Source: Methylohalobius crimeensis 10Ki (lineage in GTDB: Bacteria; Pseudomonadota; Gammaproteobacteria; Methylococcales; Methylothermaceae). Taken from it: DNA of 64,000 nucleotides. Of this stretch, positions 8,095-17,021 are shown piece after piece. Where the stretch lies: positions 212,690-276,689 of the forward strand of contig NZ_ATXB01000002.1 of assembly GCF_000421465.1 (NCBI RefSeq), in the 5' to 3' direction. Numbering within the stretch: position 1 is the stretch's first letter; every line of letters begins with the position of its first letter. The notes beneath the pieces were generated by a model, which was not told the DNA's origin, searched no databases, and worked only from the letters and a program-made list of their open reading frames with translations. The position numbers and the translations under genes were made by a program.

Positions 8095-9237
8095 ATGCAG
8101 ATAAGATTCATCCACACCTCGGACTGGCAAATCGGAAAGGTGTTTCGCTTCATGGACAGCACCGCCATGGGGCTGCTTCAGGAGGCGCGGCTCCAAGCGA
8201 TCACGCGCATCGGCGAGTTCGCCGGCGAGCACGCCGTCCGCCATGTCCTGGTCGCCGGGGATGTCTATGACATGGAGGCTCTTCCGCCCCGCTCGCTCAA
8301 CCAGCCCTTGGAGCGGATGCGAAGCTTCACCGGCGTGCAGTGGCATCTGCTTCCGGGAAACCATGACCCACATCGCCCCAACGGTCTTTGGGATCGGCTG
8401 CTTGGCAAGGGTCTGCCCGAAAACGTGCATGCTCACGTCGCGCCGGAACCCATGATCCTGGAAGAGATCGGCGCCGCTCTGCTGCCGGCCCCGCTGCATT
8501 ATCGGCGCACCCTGGATGATCCGACCGCTTACATGGACGAGGTAGAACTTCCCGACGGGTTCGTGCGCATCGGTCTTGCCCACGGCACCGTGACCGGCTT
8601 CGGCTCGGACGACCGGGAGACTCCCAACTATATCGATCCCGACCGCCCCAAGCGGGCCGGCCTGGCCTATCTTGCCCTGGGCGATTGGCATGGCCAGAAA
8701 AAGATCAACGATCGGTGCTGGTATAGCGGCACCCCCGAGACGGATGCCTTCGACGTGATCGACGGCGGTCGGGCGCTGCTCGTGGAAATCGAAGGACCGG
8801 CCGCGCCGCCGACGGTCACGCCGGTGCCGACGGGGCGCTACACCTGGACCCATTTCTCGGAGCGGATCAATCGCCGCAAGGATATCGACTTTCTCGCCGA
8901 AAAGCTGCGCGGGAGCGCCGATGAGCTGGATCGAGTGCTGGTCCATTTGACCGTGGCCGGCGCCCTGTCATTGGAAGACCGCCAGTATTTCCAAGACCAG
9001 ATCGAAGACGGGGTCTCGGCGGCGTTCTGCTTCATGCGCGTCGACGACCGGCAGCTGTTCTCCCGACCGACCGCGGAAGATCTCGACCGGATCGACCGGG
9101 GCGGATTCGTGCGCATGGCCGCCGAAAAGCTGATGCAGCAGATCGAGGAAGGCGGCAAAGCCGAGCGTGAGCTTGCCGCCGAGGCCCTGCAGCGTCTTTA
9201 TATCGAGCACATGAAGTTACAAGCAAGTCAGCGATGA
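8095..9237 (+). CDS. SbcD/YhaO-type DNA repair exonuclease (metallophosphoesterase)
   Basis: 380 aa. It has the calcineurin-like metallophosphoesterase motifs in order: FIHTSDWQIG (residues about 5-14), VAGDVYD (about 55), LLPGNHDPH (about 85), and GLAHG and ALGDWH further on. This is the Mre11/SbcD/YhaO family, Mn-dependent DNA nucleases. It overlaps the next gene, a Rad50/SbcC-like ATPase, by 4 bp (ATGA), so the two products form a nuclease-ATPase complex. The pair is shorter than E. coli SbcCD and closer to the YhaO-YhaN type. A DNA end-processing or anti-invader role is inferred. Confidence 0.88.
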   Translation: MQIRFIHTSDWQIGKVFRFMDSTAMGLLQEARLQAITRIGEFAGEHAVRHVLVAGDVYDMEALPPRSLNQPLERMRSFTGVQWHLLPGNHDPHRPNGLWDRLLGKGLPENVHAHVAPEPMILEEIGAALLPAPLHYRRTLDDPTAYMDEVELPDGFVRIGLAHGTVTGFGSDDRETPNYIDPDRPKRAGLAYLALGDWHGQKKINDRCWYSGTPETDAFDVIDGGRALLVEIEGPAAPPTVTPVPTGRYTWTHFSERINRRKDIDFLAEKLRGSADELDRVLVHLTVAGALSLEDRQYFQDQIEDGVSAAFCFMRVDDRQLFSRPTAEDLDRIDRGGFVRMAAEKLMQQIEEGGKAERELAAEALQRLYIEHMKLQASQR

Positions 9238-11942
9238 AACTGCGATCCCTGGCCCTCAATCAGTTCAAGAAATTTACCCATCCGACCCGCCTCGACGGCA
9301 TCGACGACGGCTTGAACGTGGTGGTCGGTCCCAACGAAATGGGCAAATCCACCTTGCTCGACGCGCTCCGCGCCGCCCTGTTCGAGAAATACAGCTCCAA
9401 GGCCCAGGCGATTGCCGCCCTGCAAAACGACCGCAATCAAGCCGGGCCGGTGATCGAGCTAGCGTTCGAGCTGGAGGACGGCCTTTACCGGATTACCAAA
9501 CGCTTCCTCAAGAAGCCCTATGCCCGCCTGGCCTGCCCCGACGGCCGCACATTGGAAGGCGATGCCGCCGAGGACGCCCTGCGCGGCCGGTTGAATTTCG
9601 ACGAGCCCGGCAAGACGGGGGCAAAGGCCGAAAACCTCGGCATGTGGAACGTCTTGTGGGTGCAGCAAGGGGAGTCCTTCGGCCATCTGGATCTTCCGGA
9701 GAGTGCGCGATCGAGCCTTCACAACGCGTTGGAGTCGGAAGTCGGCGCCGTTCTAGGCGGCCGGCGCGGCCGCGCGCTGCCCCAGGCCATCGAGCGACAA
9801 CTCGCCGAATGGGTGACCAAAACCGGCCGGGCGCGGGGAAAATACAAGGACTTGCTCGACCGGTTGGACACGCTCCGCGGCGAATTGGAAGCATTGCAGG
9901 CACAGCGCCGGGAGCTGTCCCAGACCCTCGACGAGTTGGAAATAGCCCAGGATAAACTGGCGCGCCTGTCTTCCGGCGATCGCGACCGGACGGACCGGAA
10001 GGCACTCGACGAGGCGCGCCAACGATTCAGCCAGCTTTCTGAGCTGGAAGCCCGCATCGAAGCCGCGGTCACGGATCTCGAGCTCAAAAAGCGCAACCTG
10101 GAGCAGGCCGAGCACGCCCGAGCCGAACGGCTTCGGCTGCAAGCCACGATTGCCTCGGAGGCAAAAGCGGTCGAGACCGCCCTGCAACACCGGAACGACG
10201 TTCGCCGGCAAGAGCAGGAGGCATCGTCCCGGCTCAACCAGTTACGGGCTGAAGCGCGCGCCGCCGAGGCGGCCGTCGTCAAGGCCGACGAAACCGTCTC
10301 CCGGAAGCGCCACGTGCTCGCCGCGGTGGAACGCCGGGCACGGATTCGGGAGTTTCAGACTCGCTGCGAGAAAGCGCAATCCGCCGAAAAGCGCCAGCGC
10401 CAGGCGCAGCAGGACGCCGCCGCCATTCGGGTGACTGACGATGTCATCGAGGCGATCCGCAGCATTGCCAAGCAACTGGAGAAAATCGACAGTCGCCTGC
10501 ATGCGGCGGCCACCCGCATCACGTTTGACATGGCGCCTGCGGGCTTGTCTGGCATCGAGGTGAATGGCGAAGCGCTCACGGCCGAACAGCCGTCGCTTCA
10601 AGCCATCGAACCCGCCACCATCGCCATTCCCGACCGCGGCCAAATCACGATCGAGCCGGCCATCAAGGACCGCGACAAGCTGCTCTGCCGGCAGCGCGAC
10701 TACCGGGACCAGCTAAAGGAGACGCTGGAGAGCAGCGGCGCCAAGACGGTCGGCGACGCGGAAGCCCAGTACGCCGCACGTCGGAAACACCTGCAGGACA
10801 CCGAATTTGCCCGCCAGGAGGCGGCGCTGCATGCGCCCGCCACCGACGAATGCGAGGCCGGGGCTCAGCCCCTTTTCGACCATATCGAAGGGTTGCGTCA
10901 GGCACTGAAGCGCGAGATGGACGACCTGGACTTGGCGGAACCGCCGGCACGCGGCGATGCCGAAACCGCCCTTCGGACGGCTCAGGAAGAGGCGGAAACC
11001 GCGCGGCGCGGGCAGGAAACCGCGCGCGCGGCCCTGGCCGGCCCGGAGGACACCTTGAGCCGGCTGCGGACCGAACTGGGCACGGTCGATGCCCGCCACG
11101 AGGACGCCCAGGAACGGCTCGAAGCCCTTCGCCGGCGGCTCCGGGAAGCCGAAGCAGCCCGTTCCGCCGATGGGCTCGCGGCCGCCGTCAAGGCGGCTAA
11201 AAATGCCGTCTCGGAACAGCGGATGGCAGTGGCCGATCTCGAGGCCCGGCGGACGGACGAGACGCTTCCCCAGCTGGACGCCCGCATCCGCCGTCTCGAA
11301 AAGGCCATCGGCGACCGGCGCGATAAGCGTGAAAAGCTCAAGATCGACATCAAGGGGCTCGAATCGCGCATCGAGGCGACCGAAGGCGCCGGCCTGGATG
11401 AGGCCATCGCGCAAAAGGCCCGGGAAGTGGCGCTTTGCGAGGAAGAATGCAGGCGCTCGGAGCGGGAGGTAGAGATCCTCACGCTCCTGTTGTCCACCTT
11501 GCGTGACGCCGAGCAGACCGCCAAGGAACGCTACCTGTCGCCGGTGCTCAGCCGCGTGCGGCCATATCTTCAGCTGCTGTTCCCCGGTGCCGACATCCGC
11601 ATCGACGAGAACCTTCGCATCACCGGCGTGGTGAGAGAAGCGGGCCATGAAGAGGCCTTCCACCATCTCAGCATGGGCACCCGGGAGCAGATCGCCATCC
11701 TGGTTCGCCTCGCTTTTGCGGAAATGCTGGTCGAGCAAGGCCATCCGGCGACCGTCGTGCTGGACGACGCCTTGGTATTTTCCGACGACCGGCGGATCGG
11801 CCGGATGTTCGACATCCTTAACATGGCCGCCCGCAATACCCAAATCCTCATTCTTACGTGCCGGGAACAGCTCTTCGAGGGACTCGGAGGCCGGCCCTTG
11901 TCATTGCAGGCCGGGGATACGGAGACGCTTATTTCGGCCTAA
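9234..11942 (+). CDS. SbcC/YhaN-type SMC-like ATPase
   Basis: 902 aa. The N-terminal ATPase half has Walker A GPNEMGKST near residue 34. Two long charged coiled-coil stretches follow (about 190-390 and 560-760). The C-terminal ATPase half has LSMGTREQIAILVRLAFAEM and Walker B ATVVLDDALVFSD near residue 840. The CxxC zinc hook of Rad50/SbcC is not seen at the coiled-coil apex, as in YhaN-type proteins. It is co-translated with the SbcD-like nuclease and should act as the DNA-gated ATPase of that complex. Confidence 0.88.
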   Translation: MKLRSLALNQFKKFTHPTRLDGIDDGLNVVVGPNEMGKSTLLDALRAALFEKYSSKAQAIAALQNDRNQAGPVIELAFELEDGLYRITKRFLKKPYARLACPDGRTLEGDAAEDALRGRLNFDEPGKTGAKAENLGMWNVLWVQQGESFGHLDLPESARSSLHNALESEVGAVLGGRRGRALPQAIERQLAEWVTKTGRARGKYKDLLDRLDTLRGELEALQAQRRELSQTLDELEIAQDKLARLSSGDRDRTDRKALDEARQRFSQLSELEARIEAAVTDLELKKRNLEQAEHARAERLRLQATIASEAKAVETALQHRNDVRRQEQEASSRLNQLRAEARAAEAAVVKADETVSRKRHVLAAVERRARIREFQTRCEKAQSAEKRQRQAQQDAAAIRVTDDVIEAIRSIAKQLEKIDSRLHAAATRITFDMAPAGLSGIEVNGEALTAEQPSLQAIEPATIAIPDRGQITIEPAIKDRDKLLCRQRDYRDQLKETLESSGAKTVGDAEAQYAARRKHLQDTEFARQEAALHAPATDECEAGAQPLFDHIEGLRQALKREMDDLDLAEPPARGDAETALRTAQEEAETARRGQETARAALAGPEDTLSRLRTELGTVDARHEDAQERLEALRRRLREAEAARSADGLAAAVKAAKNAVSEQRMAVADLEARRTDETLPQLDARIRRLEKAIGDRRDKREKLKIDIKGLESRIEATEGAGLDEAIAQKAREVALCEEECRRSEREVEILTLLLSTLRDAEQTAKERYLSPVLSRVRPYLQLLFPGADIRIDENLRITGVVREAGHEEAFHHLSMGTREQIAILVRLAFAEMLVEQGHPATVVLDDALVFSDDRRIGRMFDILNMAARNTQILILTCREQLFEGLGGRPLSLQAGDTETLISA

Positions 11943-12041
11943 CCGGCAAAATTCGCCTTTTGAATCGGTCTGGATTCAATGCTGAACTTTTCGTTCCAGA
12001 AAAATATGGCATTTCGGACGGTCATGGCCGATCATGGTCGC

Positions 12042-12539
12042 ATGAAAAACAATGAGCTCATCCGCCGAGTGCGCCGATTGTGGCCGCTCGCCTTACTGTG
12101 CTTGGCAACGGCGATGCCGGCTGCAAGCCGACCGGATTCCCCGCCGGCCGGGGTTCCCAAGGGCGCCATCATCGCCTTCATGCCCGATCCCGATTCCAAA
12201 GACTACTCGGATGAACAAAGTCTGAGGCGCTGGCTGAAGGATCAGGGCTGGGCGATCTGCGACGGCGAGAACGGCACACCCGACCTCAATTATCGCATGT
12301 TGCTGGGGACCGACCGCCCTTCGGTCGCGGGGCAAAACCAAGGGTCGCGCACGCATACGCACCGGGTCCGCAGCGAAACCGGCATTGCTTACGGACGGGA
12401 GCGTTCCTTGCGAGGCGGCATCGGACCCTCGACCAGAATTCCCGCCAAGGGGCACAAGCACAGGCTCGATACAGTCTCGGAGCGGGCCGATCATCTGCCG
12501 TTAAGCACCCGGGTACTTTTCATCTTGAAGGTCCAATAA
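12042..12539 (+). CDS. secreted phage tail-collar-like protein
   Basis: 165 aa from the ATG at 12042. Residues 1-30 (two Arg pairs, then LWPLALLCLATAMPAASR) look like a signal peptide. The mature part, PKGAIIAFMPD...GWAICDGENGTPDLNYRMLLG...HTHRVRSETG...LPLSTRVLFILKVQ, is the tail-collar fold: GWxxCDGxxGTPDL, the HxH pair and the closing PxxRVLFIxK strand. Such domains cap phage tail fibres; a signal-peptide version implies a periplasmic or outer-surface protein. No phage structural genes are nearby. Confidence 0.65.
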   Translation: MKNNELIRRVRRLWPLALLCLATAMPAASRPDSPPAGVPKGAIIAFMPDPDSKDYSDEQSLRRWLKDQGWAICDGENGTPDLNYRMLLGTDRPSVAGQNQGSRTHTHRVRSETGIAYGRERSLRGGIGPSTRIPAKGHKHRLDTVSERADHLPLSTRVLFILKVQ

Positions 12540-12922
12540 GCCGTCTCCGCGCTTGAACGGCAGCAACGCTGCGGCATCCTCCTTATATAAAACCACCCCT
12601 TCCCTTTCCTGCCGGAGAAAATCATAAATCGCCTCGCGAAACTGCGGATCGCGAATCCAATGCACGGAATAGATGGTGACCGGCTCGAATCCCCGCGCGA
12701 TTTTATGTTCTCCTTGCGCGCCGGAATCGAATCGCTTCAACCCCCGCTCGATGCATTCCTCCAGCCCTTGGTAATAGCAGGCCTCGAAATGCAGGCTGTC
12801 GTATTCCTCCAAACACCCCCCAATAGCGACCATACAGAGTCTCGCTCCCGACGAAGCTCAGCGCCGCCCCCACATAACGCCCTCCATGCAAGGCCAGAAC
12901 CATCAAAAGATTCGCCCCCATC
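12501..12922 (-). pseudogene. C-terminal remnant of FemAB-like acyltransferase (DUF482 type)
   Basis: The minus strand encodes MGANLLMVLALHGGRYVGAA, then LSFVGSETLYGRYWG, then in another frame CLEEYDSLHFEACYYQGLEE and HKIARGFEPVTIYSVHWIRD. Together this is the C-terminal part of the PF04339 FemAB-like N-acyltransferase family. The frame break is at a run of six C (12816-12821), one base too many. The N-terminal part is missing: homology ends where the IS66-like element begins (12923). Dead gene. Confidence 0.8.
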
Positions 12923-14432
12923 GTAAGCGTTCACGAGGGGACCAAAGGCAACGGTTGGGATGCAGGGATAGGCAACCGAAAGGTGACCTTTCCTTCGGTC
13001 ATGCCCTGGTTACAGATGGTCCGCAGCGTTTGATAGACACTGACGCCCAAGCGTTTGCAGGTTTCGATGAGCGAGAGGATCATGGGGCGAAACTGGTTGC
13101 CCCGATGGGACTGACAGAAGAAGCTGATCTTGCGCCAGATCACGTAAGGTCTGAGGGCACGTTCGGCGGCGTTATTGGTCATCGGAACGCCGGGATAGAC
13201 GAGGAAGGTCCACAGTCGGGGGCTGTCGCGCAGGCGTTTGCGACAGGCATTGCCGGTGCGGCTTTTGCCATGGATTAGAACGGCTTGTTCCAGTTCGGCC
13301 TGGAATTGGGTTTTTAAGCGCCCCAAGCGTCTTCGGTAATGGGCGCTGGCATAGTGGCCCTGCCGCCAGCGTTTGCCGCACCGGACAATGAGCCGGGCCA
13401 ATCGCACCCATCGTCGGCCGTCTTCTCCGGCCCGGCCCTTGCGGCCTGCGATCTTTTCCAGGTTGCGGATCACATGCGCCCAGCAATATGGATGCTTGGC
13501 CGGATCGTAGTCGTTGTAGCCGCCATGCCGGTCGGTGACGAGAAACCCGTTGAAATCCCCCAGCAGCACATTGGCGGCGCCTTTGCCTCGGGAATAATGG
13601 GTTAGGAAGTAGGCCGCCTGATCGGTCGATAAGGACCACAACCAATACCCGCTTCGGTGCCGGTAATGCCGGGTCTCGTCGGCATAGGCGACGCACGAGC
13701 GCCGAACCGCTTCCCCAATCTGGGTATAAACCGGCTGCAGCCAGGCCAGAATCGGTGCCTGGGATTGGCTGATCGCCCCTAAACTGAATGCCAAGCCCCA
13801 TTGCGCTTGAAGCAATGTCTGAATTTGCCGGCGGGAAAGCGAATATTGGCCGTTGAGCAGGTTGATCCAGGCCACCAAACCAGGACCCATCTGACCTTGG
13901 GGCACCGATGCCGGCAACGCCGCCCGATGTCGCCAGCCACATTGCTCGCAGCATCCCTCGTAGCAGCGGTGTTCTTCTACTGTGTAACGGACTTCGGGCA
14001 AATCAAACACTTGATGCCGGCGATAACGATCCCATTGAATCGTGCCACCGCACCCACACGCATCCGCCGGATAGTAACGCCGAAGGACATCCACCTCCGT
14101 CTCCGGCACCCAGCTCCGTTTGTGCTTGGCATGGCCGGGCTGCGCGCCTTTCTTGCGACCCGTCGGGCGCTTCCGCTTCCGTTCGGCCCGCCGCTTGGGG
14201 CTGTCTTGGGAAGGCGGCCGGGAGGAATTATCCGATCCCGTTTGCAGCTGTTCCTCCAGTTCATCCAGTCGGGCTTTGAGTCCGCCCACCACTTCCCAGA
14301 GCCCATCAATGATCTGCTGGGCTTCTTCCAGCGTCTTGGGCCGAGGCGCAGGTCGAGTCAGGTCCAGCTTGAAATCATCCATGATTGCATTGTCGGAATT
14401 TCATCGTGAATTGGCAAGTCGTGAACGCTTAC
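12923..14432 (-). mobile_element. IS66-family insertion sequence
   Basis: 1510-bp element bounded by 14-bp perfect inverted repeats: gtaagcgttcacga at 12923-12936 and its reverse complement at 14419-14432. It holds a single transposase gene and no orfA/orfB accessory genes. No 8-bp target duplication is visible, and the flanks come from two unrelated genes (a FemAB-like gene and an ABC permease), so a deletion next to the element probably followed insertion. Confidence 0.88.
12931..14382 (-). CDS. IS66-family transposase
   Basis: 483 aa. The N-terminal coiled coil (VVGGLKARLDELEEQLQ) is followed by a basic linker (SSRPPSQDSPKRRAERKRKR), a zinc-finger-like region (CGCGGT...CYEGCCEQCGWRH) and the DDE core: Asp in VAYADETRH, Asp in LVTDRHGGY, Glu in NNAAERALRP. 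Full length for the single-gene IS66 subgroup and apparently intact. The stop lies within the left inverted-repeat region. Confidence 0.93.
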   Translation of the reverse strand: MDDFKLDLTRPAPRPKTLEEAQQIIDGLWEVVGGLKARLDELEEQLQTGSDNSSRPPSQDSPKRRAERKRKRPTGRKKGAQPGHAKHKRSWVPETEVDVLRRYYPADACGCGGTIQWDRYRRHQVFDLPEVRYTVEEHRCYEGCCEQCGWRHRAALPASVPQGQMGPGLVAWINLLNGQYSLSRRQIQTLLQAQWGLAFSLGAISQSQAPILAWLQPVYTQIGEAVRRSCVAYADETRHYRHRSGYWLWSLSTDQAAYFLTHYSRGKGAANVLLGDFNGFLVTDRHGGYNDYDPAKHPYCWAHVIRNLEKIAGRKGRAGEDGRRWVRLARLIVRCGKRWRQGHYASAHYRRRLGRLKTQFQAELEQAVLIHGKSRTGNACRKRLRDSPRLWTFLVYPGVPMTNNAAERALRPYVIWRKISFFCQSHRGNQFRPMILSLIETCKRLGVSVYQTLRTICNQGMTEGKVTFRLPIPASQPLPLVPS

Positions 14433-14646
14433 TATGTATCGGGTATCGGGCTGGCTCGCGCTGGTGTGAGCCAAGATCATCGCAGAACCCGACGCGGTCA
14501 CAGGCTTGGGTTTTCTGATCCTGGTCGGTCAGGAGAACCTGCAAGCGCCCCTTGCGATTGGCGCGATGGCGATGATCGGACTGATCGGAGCATTGCTGGA
14601 CTACAATGTCCGACGGCTCGAATGCAGCACGGCAAGATACAAGTAA
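14433..14646 (+). pseudogene. C-terminal remnant of TauC/SsuC-type ABC permease
   Basis: The plus-strand frame reads GWLALV, a stop (TGA 14467-14469), then AKIIAEPDAVTGLGFLILVG and APLAIGAMAMIGLIGALLDY, ending at 14644-14646. The GLGFLI block and final membrane helix are typical of the last 50 residues of nitrate/sulfonate/taurine ABC permeases. The 5' part is lost at the IS66 edge, and an internal stop shows further decay. A sulfonate-uptake permease beside a coenzyme M locus is suggestive but dead. Confidence 0.65.
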
Positions 14647-14681
14647 TGGGTTGAGGTCCCGCGAGAATTCCGCGATCCGCT

Positions 14682-15509
14682 TCAGACCGAATTGGCTGGC
14701 GCAGACAAGGGATCCATGTAAAGCCCGCGTCGAAATCCTTCCACCGAGTGAGCAAAGGGATGGGTCAACAAGGCACCGAAAGTCGTTTCCGAATTCAATC
14801 GCTTCAAGTGGTATTGGCATACGATGGTCAAGTGCGGGAAGTCCTGCAGCAGAACGTTCAGTTCACGCTCGTAGGCCAGCACCTGTTCCACGCCGGGCGC
14901 GCCGGTCAGGAACCAGGTCATCTCGCCGGTAATCATGGCCTTGCCCGATGGGTTCGCAAGCAGCGTTGCCGCCTGCTTCCGCATAAATCGCAGCATCCTG
15001 TCGGCAGCGAAGTAACCGTCCTGCAGGTAGCAATCCTGCGGCGGGCAAAGGACAAGCCGCCGGGTTCTCAATGCTTCTTCGACATCGATGCCTTCGCTGC
15101 GAAGACGGTCGATAATTTCCGTTCTATGAGAGCTGTCGTGCATGTACAGCACGGAAGCGCCCTCCGCCATGTGGCCGATCAAATAAGGACCCAGCAAACG
15201 CCATTGTTCCTGTTCATCGCGAAAATGCAGTGAAACGTGCCGCGGCGTTCCATGGCTCGCGCAAGCATCCAAGATTTCGCGCGGCGAAGATCCTTCGGCA
15301 CGCTGCATGCTTTCCGAGGATTTCGGCGCCTTGCCCCGTGCGACGAGGAATGCATCCAGGTCACCGATATCGAAGCGTCTTTCTCCTCGCATACCCACAC
15401 GGAAGGACGGAAGCACATTTTCATTCGACCAGCGCCGCAGCGACGACTTGCTGACGTTGAGATATTCGGCGGCTTCGCTAATCGTAAGCAACTTCCTGCT
15501 CTTATCCAT
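14682..15509 (-). CDS. DcmR-like regulator: MerR/excisionase HTH plus MEDS domain
   Basis: 275 aa. Residues 7-55 (LLTISEAAEYLNVSKSSLRR, then WSNENVLPSFRVG and RRFDIGDLDAFL) form a helix-turn-helix of the excisionase/MerR type. Residues about 85-265 (HVSLHFRDEQEQWRLLGPYL, then EGASVLYMHDSSHRTEIIDR) match the MEDS sensory domain named after methanogens, methylotrophs and DcmR, the dichloromethane-dehalogenase repressor. It is the last gene of the leftward coenzyme M series, 100 bp after the flavoprotein gene. It probably senses a small organic substrate or CoM conjugate and controls the locus; the ligand is unknown. Confidence 0.82.
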   Translation of the reverse strand: MDKSRKLLTISEAAEYLNVSKSSLRRWSNENVLPSFRVGMRGERRFDIGDLDAFLVARGKAPKSSESMQRAEGSSPREILDACASHGTPRHVSLHFRDEQEQWRLLGPYLIGHMAEGASVLYMHDSSHRTEIIDRLRSEGIDVEEALRTRRLVLCPPQDCYLQDGYFAADRMLRFMRKQAATLLANPSGKAMITGEMTWFLTGAPGVEQVLAYERELNVLLQDFPHLTIVCQYHLKRLNSETTFGALLTHPFAHSVEGFRRGLYMDPLSAPANSV

Positions 15510-15610
15510 AATAGATTCTGGCTATTGTTAATCGATGTAAGCATATTAGTAAATGATGCAACGCTACAATAGACTTATTCGTAACTACATTGTTTCATTT
15601 TCGTCGATCA

Positions 15611-16963
15611 TCAGCCTTGCATGGCTCCCACCTGTTTTTTGAGGACCTCCCCGGCGACCTGCACTGGCGCCAGCACGGGTAAAAATGGCGGCGCATAGGC
15701 GAGATCGAGATCCGCCAGGTCCTCCACCGCCAGGTTCCCCCAAAGTGCCGCGGCTACCGTATCGATTGTTTTGTCCGCGGCGTCGTCTCCTGTGACCTGA
15801 CATCCGAGCACTTTCCCGCTCGCACGGTCGGCGGTCAGATGAATCAAAAGATTTCTCGATTTCTCCATATAGCGCGCCCGGCTCGGCACCTCCACGACTT
15901 GCGATATCGGCCGGTATCCCGCCGTCACGGCCTCAGCTTCTCCCAGTCCAGTCCTGGCCACGGCCAGACCGAATACCTTGAAGATGGCGGTACCCAGCAC
16001 CCCAGGAAATACCGCACGGCCTCCGGCCATGTTCGTACCGGCGACTTTGCCATGGCGGTTCGCGACATCCCCGAGCGGAAGCCACACCGCCCGGTTGGCC
16101 ACCCGGTGGTACGATTCCGCACAATCTCCGGCGGCATAGACGTGAGGCAGATTGGTTTGCATCTCGGCATTCACGGTGATCGCGCCGGTATGGCCCAGCG
16201 TTATTCCCGCCGCCGCCGCAAGTTCCGTCGAAGGGGTCACCCCTGTCGCCACCAGGACCAGATCCGCCGAAATCCGTTCCCCGTTGTCGAGCACCACGTG
16301 TTTTCGGTCCAATCCGGAGACAGCGGAGCCCATGAACAGTTCGACGCCGTTCTCGCGCACCCGCTCCTCGACCGCCTGCCCGAGCGGGAGCGCGAAAGCG
16401 GGCAGCAAGCGCGGCATCATTTCCACGATGGCCACCTCGCGTCCAAGCCGCGAGAACGCCTCTGCCGCCTCCAGTCCGATGTACCCGCCTCCCAGAATCA
16501 CGACCCTGCGGATATCCGGCAGCCTGTCGACGATCCGATCCGCATCGACGATGGAACGCAGATACGCGATGGGCGGAGCATCGGGCGACGCCGGTACGTT
16601 CAGTCGCTTCGGCCGCGCGCCCGTGGCCAGCAAAAGCCGGTCGAACGGTTCCGTGTAAACATGGTCGGCTTGAAGATCGCAGACCCTGAGGCTTCCCCGA
16701 TCGAGGTCGATTTCTTCGACACGATGTCGGGTCCTCATGTCGATGCCATCCACCCGGAACGCCTCAGGTGGGCGGGCGATCAGCTTGCTTCTTGGAATAC
16801 GATCCAAATCGGCAAGGTGATAGGGTAATCCACACGCCGAATAGGACACGTCCGCTTCCTCCTGAAGGAGGACGATACGAGCACCGGCATTTCTCCTGCG
16901 TGCGGTTGCCGCCGCCTTGGTGCCTGCCGCGACACCGCCTATGATCACCAACCGTTCGGACAT
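15611..16963 (-). CDS. CoA-disulfide-reductase-type FAD/NAD(P)H oxidoreductase
   Basis: 450 aa. FAD-binding VIIGGVAAGTKAAATARRR at the N-terminus, then the single-cysteine redox motif SYSACGLPYHL (about residue 40), an NAD(P)-binding GGGYIGLEAAEAFSRLGREV (about 150) and the FAD-contacting VYAAGDCAE near residue 275. The single active Cys places it with CoA-disulfide reductases, NADH oxidases and persulfide reductases rather than with CxxxxC disulfide reductases. Its place in the CoM operon makes it a candidate for reducing CoM disulfides or a CoM-thiol adduct (the reductive last step of CoM synthesis). That role is inference. Confidence 0.82.
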   Translation of the reverse strand: MSERLVIIGGVAAGTKAAATARRRNAGARIVLLQEEADVSYSACGLPYHLADLDRIPRSKLIARPPEAFRVDGIDMRTRHRVEEIDLDRGSLRVCDLQADHVYTEPFDRLLLATGARPKRLNVPASPDAPPIAYLRSIVDADRIVDRLPDIRRVVILGGGYIGLEAAEAFSRLGREVAIVEMMPRLLPAFALPLGQAVEERVRENGVELFMGSAVSGLDRKHVVLDNGERISADLVLVATGVTPSTELAAAAGITLGHTGAITVNAEMQTNLPHVYAAGDCAESYHRVANRAVWLPLGDVANRHGKVAGTNMAGGRAVFPGVLGTAIFKVFGLAVARTGLGEAEAVTAGYRPISQVVEVPSRARYMEKSRNLLIHLTADRASGKVLGCQVTGDDAADKTIDTVAAALWGNLAVEDLADLDLAYAPPFLPVLAPVQVAGEVLKKQVGAMQG

Positions 16964-17021
16964 CTGATTTACCGCTCAGGCATCGAAATTCGTTACAGGG
17001 AATGCGATGTCGGATTATCCG

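Noticed and set aside
10150..11843. Several 90-376-aa frames within the SbcC-like gene
   Set aside because: All are shadows of the 902-aa ATPase, whose motifs are intact.
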